Assembly (NCBI GenBank): GCA_045660385.1 | Contig: JAZRDT010000025.1 | Location: forward strand, 1-46,101 | DNA: 46,101 nucleotides | Source: UBA1189 sp045660385 | GTDB lineage: Bacteria > Bacteroidota > Bacteroidia > Bacteroidales > Bacteroidaceae | Reading direction: 5' to 3' | In this document: positions 17,203 to 24,465 of the stretch, piece after piece | How positions within the stretch are numbered: position 1 is the first letter of the stretch | Layout of the letters: every line of letters starts with the position of its first letter | Notes under the pieces: generated by a model | What the model saw: the letters and a program-made list of their open reading frames with translations, nothing else | Databases searched by the model: none | Told to the model about the DNA's origin: nothing | Translations under genes and position numbers: made by a program

Positions 17203-18396
17203 ATGATCAAGTTTCTCGACCTACAAGCCGTAAATGCGGTCCACGCCGCAGCCATTGAGGAGGCCGTACTGCGCGCCACCCGCTCAGGCTGGTATCTCCG
17301 CGGTGAAGAGACCCGCCGTTTCGAAGCAGCCTATGCCCAATACATCGGTTGCCGCCATGCCATCGCATGCGGCAATGGACTTGACGCTTTGCGCCTTATC
17401 TTCCGCGCCTACATAGAGCTGGGCCTGTTGCACGAAGGCGATGAGGTCATCGTACCCGCCCACACCTATATCGCGAGCATATTGGCCATCACCGACAATC
17501 GTCTGAGCCCCATCTTCGTTGAGCCTAACCCCGACACGCTACAGATTGACGACACACGTATCGAAAGTGCCATCACTCCGCGCACCCGCGCCATCATGAT
17601 TGTCCATCTCTACGGACGTTGTGCCTACACACCACGCATTGCCGAACTATGCAACAATTACAACCTGCTGCTCGTCGAGGACAACGCACAGGCACATGGA
17701 TGCATGAGCAAATTGAAAATGGAAGACTACGACCACTCGGGCGACAATTTCCTCCATCAGATTCATCTGGAAGAGAATTCTCAATGCTCAATTTTCAATT
17801 CCCAATTTAAGCGTACCGGTTCGCTCGGTCATGCTGCCGGACACAGTTTCTATCCGGGCAAGAATCTCGGAGCCCTAGGCGATGCCGGTTGCGTCACTAC
17901 CGACAACGATGAGTTGGCTGCAGTTGTCCGCGCTTTGGGAAACTATGGCTCGACAGAGAAGTATGTATTCCGCTACAGCGGATACAACAGTCGCATCGAC
18001 GAGGTGCAAGCGGCCGTACTTGCAGCCAAGCTCCCCCACCTCGATGCCGACAACCATCACCGCGCCCACATCGCCGAACTATATTATAAAGGTATAGACA
18101 ATCCGCTCGTACGCCTGCCACAACACGTGGAGCCCGAGCAAAACGTATACCACCTCTTCCCCGTCTTCTGCAACGAGCGCGACCGTCTGCAGCAGTACCT
18201 TGCCGATTGTGGCATTGAGACGCTCATACACTACCCCATTGCGCCTCACCGGCAAGAGTGCTACAGGGAGTATGCCCCTCTCTCACTGCCCATCACCGAA
18301 GAGTTGCACCGCACCGAGCTATCGCTACCCATCGGGCCCACCATAAGCAGCGAAGAGGCCATACAAGTGATTGAAGCCATCAACACGTTCAGATAG
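17203..18396 (+). CDS. DegT/DnrJ/EryC1/StrS (FdtB-like) sugar aminotransferase with an in-frame insertion
   Basis: A 397-residue PLP-dependent aminotransferase. Markers are the N-terminal FLDLQAVN, ACGNGLDALRL (PLP phosphate), VPAHTYIASILAI, LLVEDNAQAHG with Asp160, and Lys220 in HSFYPGKNLGALGDAG, the Schiff-base lysine. Family members of this type run about 365-370 residues. The excess lies between AQAHG and GSLGH (residues 167-205), where about 30 extra hydrophilic residues are encoded by DNA containing a dispersed low-complexity repeat (17775-17808). The frame is kept. The likely role is amination of the 3-keto sugar made by the upstream ketoisomerase. Whether the insertion is tolerated is unknown; the site is close to the PLP lysine. 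Confidence 0.87.
   Translation: MIKFLDLQAVNAVHAAAIEEAVLRATRSGWYLRGEETRRFEAAYAQYIGCRHAIACGNGLDALRLIFRAYIELGLLHEGDEVIVPAHTYIASILAITDNRLSPIFVEPNPDTLQIDDTRIESAITPRTRAIMIVHLYGRCAYTPRIAELCNNYNLLLVEDNAQAHGCMSKLKMEDYDHSGDNFLHQIHLEENSQCSIFNSQFKRTGSLGHAAGHSFYPGKNLGALGDAGCVTTDNDELAAVVRALGNYGSTEKYVFRYSGYNSRIDEVQAAVLAAKLPHLDADNHHRAHIAELYYKGIDNPLVRLPQHVEPEQNVYHLFPVFCNERDRLQQYLADCGIETLIHYPIAPHRQECYREYAPLSLPITEELHRTELSLPIGPTISSEEAIQVIEAINTFR
17775..17808. repeat. Dispersed CAATTTTCAATTC repeat inside the aminotransferase gene
   Basis: GCTCAATTTTCAATTC and its surroundings match the intergenic repeat at 36500-36533 at 20 of 22 positions over the best segment. The AT-rich composition stands out from the flanking gene. 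Confidence 0.7.
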
Positions 18397-18465
18397 CCAA
18401 TCGTTAAAAAATGCATTTTGACGAAGGTTTATCCCTTTTCACGCGCAAAATTCAATTATTATCCT

Positions 18466-18473
18466 TATTTTTG
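18466..18473 (+). promoter_or_regulatory. Putative promoter of the DUF4468 operon
   Basis: TATTTTTG fits the TAnnTTTG -7 box, 34 nt before the ATG at 18507. Confidence 0.5.
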
Positions 18474-18506
18474 CATTTTAATTACAAACACTAAAAGTCC
18501 GATTAT

Positions 18507-19070
18507 ATGAAAAGATTATTACTGACAGTTTGCTTAGGACTCAGCCTCATGGCAGGATGGGCACAAGTGGAGGCTAAATACGGCAAGGGAAGCGTACCCG
18601 TAGTGAATGGCCGCATCCTGTTCCAGGAGACCATCCCCACCACACTTTCCGACGAGGAGGCCTACACACGCATTGCCGAGTGGGCACAAGAGCGTTTCAA
18701 CAAGCCCAACGTCATCATCTCAAAGTTCATCGAAAACGATGCCATCAACCAACGTATGAGTTTCACGGCCGAAGAATACATGGTATTCAAGGATCGTTTC
18801 TTCGTACTCGACCGCACCCGCATCAACTATTGGATGGAGATTGTCTGCGAAGAAGGCCAGGCAACTGTCAAGTTCACACGCATCACCTATTGGTATGAGG
18901 AGGAACGTGAGGGTGGACTCAAATTCAGCGCCGAAGAGATGATTACCGATGAGGAGGCATTCAACAAGAAGGGTACAAAATTGTTGAAGGATCAGGGTAA
19001 ATTCCGCTGCAAAACCATCGACTTCTTCGAAGCTAACGTAGTGAAGATTTCCGAGTTGCTGGCCCAATAA
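18507..19070 (+). CDS. DUF4468 domain-containing exported protein
   Basis: A 187-residue protein with a signal peptide (MKRLLLTVCLGLSLMAGWAQ) and one DUF4468 domain, a TBP-like fold found in Bacteroidetes. Typical segments are GRILFQETI near the start, a central RMSFTAEEYMVFKDRFFVLDRTRINYWMEI (positions 81-110), and VKFTRITYWYE. The function of this domain is not known. It leads a three-gene plus-strand run with a small membrane protein (12-nt gap) and a porin, suggesting an envelope role. Confidence 0.8.
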   Translation: MKRLLLTVCLGLSLMAGWAQVEAKYGKGSVPVVNGRILFQETIPTTLSDEEAYTRIAEWAQERFNKPNVIISKFIENDAINQRMSFTAEEYMVFKDRFFVLDRTRINYWMEIVCEEGQATVKFTRITYWYEEEREGGLKFSAEEMITDEEAFNKKGTKLLKDQGKFRCKTIDFFEANVVKISELLAQ

Positions 19071-19082
19071 AACAGTTCCGAC

Positions 19083-19253
19083 ATGAATAGAAAAGAGCTC
19101 CGCAACCTGCTGAATACACTGTTCCTTGTAGGATTCGTCATCGCATTGATTCTTTATATCTCAATGCCCGACAACCGCACACCCTTCCTCGTGGTTTGCG
19201 GAATTTCAATGGCAATCAAGATTGCCGAATACTACGTGCGATTCTTCCGATAA
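19083..19253 (+). CDS. Small two-segment membrane protein (56 residues)
   Basis: An ATG at 19083 opens 56 codons ending at TAA 19251-19253. Two hydrophobic segments are visible: LFLVGFVIALILYISM (residues 13-28) and FLVVCGISMAIKI (35-47), with a basic N terminus (MNRKELR) and basic C terminus (YYVRFFR). That pattern suggests a hairpin with both ends in the cytoplasm. It fits between the DUF4468 gene and the porin gene on the same strand without overlap. I do not recognise a named family. Confidence 0.7.
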   Translation: MNRKELRNLLNTLFLVGFVIALILYISMPDNRTPFLVVCGISMAIKIAEYYVRFFR

Positions 19254-19288
19254 CGCTATCCGTATAGCATCGCTTCAGTTCTCTTCCC

Positions 19289-21385
19289 ATGCGTCGAGTC
19301 CTAATCAGCCTTCTATTACTGACAACCCTCGCGGTCAATATATGTGCCCAGGAGACCCTGCGCATGGTGGGCAATCGTGTGGGCAATGGAGGCGGTATGC
19401 CTACACTCAATCCACAAGGTATGGTAGGGGGCAATGCTGCTGGACGCGACAGTACGGTAACCGACCGCACAGTGCCGCGCGATGTCAAGATGTTCCGTAT
19501 CACCCCCATCCTTGGCGATATCACCCCCATTGCTACCGATACGGCCACGCTCAACTTCCAGAACCTACATTTCACCGACGGACTCAATGGTGAATACAAC
19601 TACTTGGGCAATATGGGTTCGCCCCGCCAATCGCGTATCTTCTTCAACCGCACCGATGCGAGCCAATTCATATTCACCGATGCACTCGACTTCTTCCTCA
19701 CTACCCCGAGTGAATTCAATTTCACCAACACCAAATCACCCTTCTCCAACATCAGCTACTATCGTGCCGGGAACAAGGTGAATGGCGAAGAGTGGTTCAA
19801 AGCCTATTTCGGTGCAAATGTAAACAAACGCACCGGACTGGGATTCAACATCGACTACCTCTATGGTCGCGGACTCTACGACCACCAATCCACAGGATAT
19901 TTCAACGGCAGCCTCTATGGCTATCACCATGGCGAGCGTTACGGCATCAACACCCTGCTGAGTTACAACAAGCTCCGCTTGGCAGAAAACGGCGGTATTT
20001 CCGACGACCGCTACATCACGAACCCCGAGGCGATGGCAGAAGGAAAGAAAACCTATCGTCCGGCAGACATGCCCACCAATCTGCAATCCACATGGAACGA
20101 AGATTTTGTGCGTACCCTGTTCCTTGCTCAAGATTTCAAACTCGGTTACTACAAAGCACGCACCGACAGTTTGCCCGACACGGTAATCGTGCATCACGAT
20201 TTCATCCCTGTAAGCAAGATATTCCATACGATGGAGCTCAACAGCAACAGCCGCCGTTTCATCGAATACACCAACACCAAGAACTACTATGCCGACAACT
20301 TCCTACCCTATGACTCCATTGACGGCACGCAGTATCTGCGACTGCGCAATACGGCAGGGCTGACCCTTATCGAAGGTTTCAACAAATGGATACCCTTCGG
20401 CGCATCGGCCTACGTCAGCCACGAGTACCGCCAGTTCACCCTTTCCGACAGCGTAGGCGGCACCGGGCGCGACCACACACACACCTACAAGGAGAGCAAC
20501 ATCAGCCTTGGCGGTAACCTCAAGCGCAGCCTCGGCGAGGCATTCCACTTCAACGCCACTGCCGAGACCGTACTCGCCGGCAGCGACCTTGGAGCATTCA
20601 ACATTGAGGGTTCGGCCGACCTCAACTTCCATCTGTGGGGCGACACCATGCGTCTGCGTGCCGATGGATATATGAAGAACAGCAATCCCTCGTTCTACTA
20701 TCGCCACTACCACTCGCAACACTACTGGTGGGACAATGATTTGCACAAGGAGTTCCGCACCCGCATAGGCGGAAGCATCGCCATAGACCACACCCGCACC
20801 CGCCTCTACGCAGGTGTGGAAAACATCAAGAACTACGCCTACCTGGCCGGTACGCCCTACAAGGCCAACCCCAACGGTACAGCACCTCTCAGTCTGAGCA
20901 GCATCACCGCACGCCAATACACGGGCAACATACAGGTACTGAGCGCCACCCTATGGCAAGACATCAAATGGGGCGTGTTCCATTGGGACAATGAGGTGAC
21001 AGCGCAATATAGTTCGCAACCCGACATATTGCCCCTGCCCACGCTCAATGTATACAGCAACCTCTACCTCCTCTTCACCTATGCCGGAGAGCTGAAGGTG
21101 CAGTTTGGCGCCGATGTGCGCTGGTTCAGCCGCTACTATGCCCCCGACTATGCCCCCGCCTTGCAACAATTCTTTGTACAGGAGGGGCCTGAGAAGATTG
21201 AACTTGGCGGTTACCCTATCGTAAATGCGTATGCCAACTTCCACCTCAAGCAGGTGCGTTTCTATGTGATGTACTATCACGTCACACAAAACATGTTTGG
21301 CTTCACCAATTCGTTCCTTGCCCCCCACTATCCCATCAATCCCCGAATGTTCAAACTGGGACTCTCATGGAATTTCTGGGACTGA
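19289..21385 (+). CDS. Putative outer-membrane porin (Porin_10-like)
   Basis: A 698-residue protein with a signal peptide (LISLLLLTTLAVNICAQ) and a long series of alternating aromatic/polar strands ending in FKLGLSWNFWD, an aromatic-terminated last beta-strand typical of outer-membrane barrels. The early region DTATLNFQNLHFTDGLNGEY, then NFTNTKSPFSNISYY, matches my memory of the Bacteroidetes 'putative porin' family. The first about 65 residues after the signal are Gly/Asn-rich and probably periplasmic or surface linker. It is the third gene of the DUF4468 run. Confidence 0.8.
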   Translation: MRRVLISLLLLTTLAVNICAQETLRMVGNRVGNGGGMPTLNPQGMVGGNAAGRDSTVTDRTVPRDVKMFRITPILGDITPIATDTATLNFQNLHFTDGLNGEYNYLGNMGSPRQSRIFFNRTDASQFIFTDALDFFLTTPSEFNFTNTKSPFSNISYYRAGNKVNGEEWFKAYFGANVNKRTGLGFNIDYLYGRGLYDHQSTGYFNGSLYGYHHGERYGINTLLSYNKLRLAENGGISDDRYITNPEAMAEGKKTYRPADMPTNLQSTWNEDFVRTLFLAQDFKLGYYKARTDSLPDTVIVHHDFIPVSKIFHTMELNSNSRRFIEYTNTKNYYADNFLPYDSIDGTQYLRLRNTAGLTLIEGFNKWIPFGASAYVSHEYRQFTLSDSVGGTGRDHTHTYKESNISLGGNLKRSLGEAFHFNATAETVLAGSDLGAFNIEGSADLNFHLWGDTMRLRADGYMKNSNPSFYYRHYHSQHYWWDNDLHKEFRTRIGGSIAIDHTRTRLYAGVENIKNYAYLAGTPYKANPNGTAPLSLSSITARQYTGNIQVLSATLWQDIKWGVFHWDNEVTAQYSSQPDILPLPTLNVYSNLYLLFTYAGELKVQFGADVRWFSRYYAPDYAPALQQFFVQEGPEKIELGGYPIVNAYANFHLKQVRFYVMYYHVTQNMFGFTNSFLAPHYPINPRMFKLGLSWNFWD

Positions 21386-21455
21386 CGCCAACAGGGAGAG
21401 CAAGGAGATATAGTTCAGAAAACACCAATAAGCAAACTTTCAATATTCAAGTCAG

Positions 21456-22427
21456 ATGATACGCTGGGGAGTAATCGGATGTGGCGAAGCCACGGAAAAG
21501 AAGAGCGGACCCGCCTTTGAGCGAGTTGAAGGATCTACCATCGAGGCAGTGATGAGCCGCAATGCAGAGCGTGCCCGCTCGTATGCCGAGCGCCATGGAA
21601 TCAAAAAGTGGTACACTAACGTGATGGACATCATCGACGATCCCAACGTGAATGCCATCTATATTGCCACACCACCATCAAGCCATGCCACCTATGCCAT
21701 CATGGCCATGAAGGCAGGTAAGCCTGTATATGTTGAGAAGCCCATGGCAGCCAGCTACGAAGACTGTCTGCGCATCAATCGCGCCAGCGAGGAGATGGGA
21801 GTCCCCTGCTTCGTAGCCTACTATCGCCGCTATCTTCCCTATTTCCGCAAGGTCGAGGAACTCATTCCCCGCATAGGAAAGGTTATCAATGTACACATCC
21901 GATTGGCACAGCCACCACGCGAGTTTGATGGTAGCACAGGAGCTGCCATGCCGTGGCGTGTGCAGGCCGACATCGCCGGAGGCGGATACTTCTACGACCT
22001 CGCCCCTCACCAGCTCGACCTTCTGCAGCACTATTTTGGCTACATCATCGAAGCCAAGGGCTACACCGCCAATCGTGGCGGACTCTACGAAGCCGAGGAC
22101 AGCATCAGTGCCACCTTCCGTTTCGACAGCGGACTTGTGGGCAGCGGATCATGGTGCTTCGTAGCACATGAGAGTGCACAGGAAGACCGCATTGAAATCA
22201 TCGGAGACAAGGGCATGATTTGCTTCTCGGTGTTTACCTACCAGCCCATCGACCTATACGATGCCGAAGGCCATCAAACCTTCAAGGTACCCAACCCACA
22301 GTATGTGCAGCAGCCGCTCATCGAAAACATCGTGCGCCATCTGCAAAAGAAGGACATCTGCACCTGCAATGCCATAAGCGCCACCCCCACCAACTGGGTA
22401 ATGGACCGCATTCTGGGTAAAATTTAA
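21456..22427 (+). CDS. Gfo/Idh/MocA family oxidoreductase
   Basis: A 323-residue dehydrogenase. The N-terminal Rossmann motif is IRWGVIGCGEATEKKSGPAF, followed by the adenine-side pattern and the family signature EKPMA (94-98), whose Lys contributes to catalysis. The C-terminal alpha/beta domain includes GGYFYDLAPHQLDLLQHYFG with the conserved Asp and His. Members oxidise or epimerise sugars and inositols using NAD(P); the substrate here is not predictable. It lies 70 nt after the porin gene, and the frame ends in a repeat-rich convergent region. Confidence 0.88.
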   Translation: MIRWGVIGCGEATEKKSGPAFERVEGSTIEAVMSRNAERARSYAERHGIKKWYTNVMDIIDDPNVNAIYIATPPSSHATYAIMAMKAGKPVYVEKPMAASYEDCLRINRASEEMGVPCFVAYYRRYLPYFRKVEELIPRIGKVINVHIRLAQPPREFDGSTGAAMPWRVQADIAGGGYFYDLAPHQLDLLQHYFGYIIEAKGYTANRGGLYEAEDSISATFRFDSGLVGSGSWCFVAHESAQEDRIEIIGDKGMICFSVFTYQPIDLYDAEGHQTFKVPNPQYVQQPLIENIVRHLQKKDICTCNAISATPTNWVMDRILGKI

Positions 22428-22544
22428 GGATTAGCTTTTGGCTGTTGGCGGTTAGCTATGGCTATTGGCTATTAGCGGTTGGCGGTGTTTTAATTTTCTT
22501 GTCTTCGTCAACGTTTTCGTTGAATGGTTAGAGGGTAGAGACAC
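22428..22544. repeat. Low-complexity GGCTATTGGC intergenic repeat
   Basis: The gap between the convergent oxidoreductase and maf genes holds repeated variants of GGCTRTTGGCGGTTAGC (22439-22485). A small hairpin TCAACG-TTTT-CGTTGA follows at 22508-22523. No gene is visible. The hairpin may be a weak terminator. Confidence 0.6.
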
Positions 22545-23108
22545 CTACAACATTGCCTTCAGTTCCGTATAGAGACGTTGCACGGGCAATCCCATCACAT
22601 TGAAGTAGGAGCCCTCGATGCGCTCCACGCCTATATACCCGATCCATTCCTGAATGCCATAGGCACCCGCCTTGTCCATAGGACGATAATGTGTCACGTA
22701 GTGCACAATCTCCTCATCGGAGAGGGCAGCAAAGGTCACATCGCTGCGACTCACAAAGGAGGTCTGCTTCTCCTTTGTTGTCAGCGTCACGCCCGTGTAT
22801 ACCTGATGTGTACGTCCGCTGAGACTTCGTATCATCGCTATGGCCTCGGCCTCATCGGCAGGCTTCCCAAGCACCTGTTCGTCGAGACACACAATGGTGT
22901 CGGCCGTAATGATGAGTTCGTCAGCTGCCATAGTCCTGGCATAGGCATCGGCTTTAACCCGACTGATATAGGAGGCCACTTCACTGCCACGAAGCGTGTC
23001 GGGGTACGATTCGTCAATATCGCTGAGCACGCGCACTTCGTAGGGATATCCCAATCCGGCAAGCAGTTCCTTGCGACGGGGAGAGTTGGAGGCGAGGATA
23101 ATATTCAT
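22545..23108 (-). CDS. maf: Maf-like nucleoside triphosphate pyrophosphatase
   Basis: A 187-residue Maf/HAM1-superfamily protein. The N-terminal ASNSPRRKELL is the phosphate-binding signature, and ITADTIVCLDEQVLGKP carries the catalytic Asp. YVTHYRPMDKAGAYGIQEWIGY is the conserved closing motif. Maf enzymes hydrolyse dTTP, UTP or modified nucleotides to monophosphates in the cytoplasm. It is the last gene of a minus-strand run and lies 48 nt after the DUF2520 gene. Confidence 0.93.
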   Translation of the reverse strand: MNIILASNSPRRKELLAGLGYPYEVRVLSDIDESYPDTLRGSEVASYISRVKADAYARTMAADELIITADTIVCLDEQVLGKPADEAEAIAMIRSLSGRTHQVYTGVTLTTKEKQTSFVSRSDVTFAALSDEEIVHYVTHYRPMDKAGAYGIQEWIGYIGVERIEGSYFNVMGLPVQRLYTELKAML

Positions 23109-23156
23109 GATGTGTAAAGGATGAACGGTGAATGATGAATGATGAACGATAAATGA
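23109..23156. repeat. ATGAATGATGAA-type intergenic repeat
   Basis: The gap between maf and the DUF2520 gene is filled by GAACGGTGAATGATGAATGA and similar units. The same repeat type occurs inverted at 39914-39957. Confidence 0.65.
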
Positions 23157-23942
23157 TTAAGGATTAATGACGCGGCTTATCTGTTCGTACAACCTTTGCA
23201 GTTCGGGGGTTTGTTCCAAAGCTTCCATATGGTGCTGCATCACCTCGCGGTCGCCACGTATGGCAGGACCCGTCTGCGCGTCGTGTGGAGTCAGGGTGTG
23301 TACCTTGGCAGCCGTTTCATCAATGAGGGGGAGCAACACATCGAAGGGAATCTGATGTTTCCCGAGCAGTTGGTGCGCAATGCCATACATCGCATTGGTA
23401 AAGTTACAGGCAAACACGGCGGCAATATGCAGTTGAGCACGCATGGCCGAATCGGCGCGATATACCTTATCAGACAAGCTATGTGCCAACAACTCCGTAA
23501 CCTGCAGAGTGACCGCATCAGAGGCCTCAACAAACAGCGACACTTGGCGCATATCCACCGCACGTTCTTTACTGAAGGTCTGCAAAGGATATAGGATACC
23601 ATAGTGCTTGGCTCCAGCATCACGCCACACATCCATAGATATGCTGCCAGCCGTATGTAGAAAAACTTTATCATCATCGCAACGAGCCACGCGAGCAGCT
23701 ATAACCGGCAAGGCCTCATCGGCTACGCAAGCGATGTAGATGTGTGCCTCAGAGCTAACGACATCGAGGTTATCAGTGTAGGTAATACCCAATGGTTCAG
23801 CCAACGCACGTGCGGCATCAGCGGTACGCGAATAGATCTGCACGATACGATAGCCTGCATTCATCAGCGCCGGGGCGAGGTGAGTGGCTACCCTACCCGC
23901 CCCCAACAGCACTACCAATTGTTGATGTGTAACTTCTCCCAC
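23157..23942 (-). CDS. Rossmann-fold/DUF2520 domain protein
   Basis: A 261-residue protein with an N-terminal NAD(P)-binding motif LLGAGRVATHLAPALMNAG and a C-terminal helical DUF2520 domain, resembling ketopantoate-type or F420-dependent reductases. The substrate is unknown. The start is uncertain. The longest version begins with GTG at 23942, 31 nt inside the nitroreductase gene. A TTG or GTG just before LLGAG, near that gene's stop, would give a more usual N terminus. Either way the two genes are coupled. Confidence 0.8.
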   Translation of the reverse strand: MGEVTHQQLVVLLGAGRVATHLAPALMNAGYRIVQIYSRTADAARALAEPLGITYTDNLDVVSSEAHIYIACVADEALPVIAARVARCDDDKVFLHTAGSISMDVWRDAGAKHYGILYPLQTFSKERAVDMRQVSLFVEASDAVTLQVTELLAHSLSDKVYRADSAMRAQLHIAAVFACNFTNAMYGIAHQLLGKHQIPFDVLLPLIDETAAKVHTLTPHDAQTGPAIRGDREVMQHHMEALEQTPELQRLYEQISRVINP

Positions 23943-24436
23943 TGCAGATGCTCTTCATTAAAGGGTTTGCGTTCCACTGCCTTGTAGCCTACCGCTACGA
24001 TGGAGAGCACCTCCATGGTTTCAGGGATACCGAGAATCTCACGCACCACCATATCCGAGGGACGTCCATCAATGGTAGCGCGACGGCGCACCTGTACCCA
24101 GCATGAGCCCAGCCCAAGCTCTTCGGCCTGCAGCTGTATCATGAGCGTAGCGATGGAAGCATCCTCAATCCACACGTCACTTACTGCGGAATCGGCACAC
24201 ACAACGATGGCAAGCGGAGCCCCATCAATCAGTCCCGAACCATGCTCCTTACAAGCCGAGAGAGCATGCAGTTTCTCACGCTCGTCAACAAGTACAAACT
24301 GCCATCCATTGGTGCGATGCGACGAGGGTGACATGAGTGCTGCACGCATCAGTGCCACGGTTTGTTCTTCGGTCAGCTGCTGCTCGGTAAAGGTGCGACA
24401 GCTGCGACGTGTCTTTATCAGTTCCTTAAAGTCCAT
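23912..24436 (-). CDS. Nitroreductase family protein
   Basis: A 174-residue FMN-dependent oxidoreductase. It opens MDFKELIKTRRSCRTF with the conserved Arg/Ser FMN contacts, then ALMSPSSHRTNGWQFVLV, and near the end GLGSCWVQV. Members reduce nitroaromatics, quinones or flavins using NAD(P)H, usually as dimers in the cytoplasm. Length is normal for the short subgroup. It overlaps the DUF2520 gene and lies 29 nt after the CotH-like gene. Confidence 0.88.
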   Translation of the reverse strand: MDFKELIKTRRSCRTFTEQQLTEEQTVALMRAALMSPSSHRTNGWQFVLVDEREKLHALSACKEHGSGLIDGAPLAIVVCADSAVSDVWIEDASIATLMIQLQAEELGLGSCWVQVRRRATIDGRPSDMVVREILGIPETMEVLSIVAVGYKAVERKPFNEEHLQWEKLHINNW

Positions 24437-24465
24437 ATTTCTTAGGTTAGTGTATATGCTAATTA

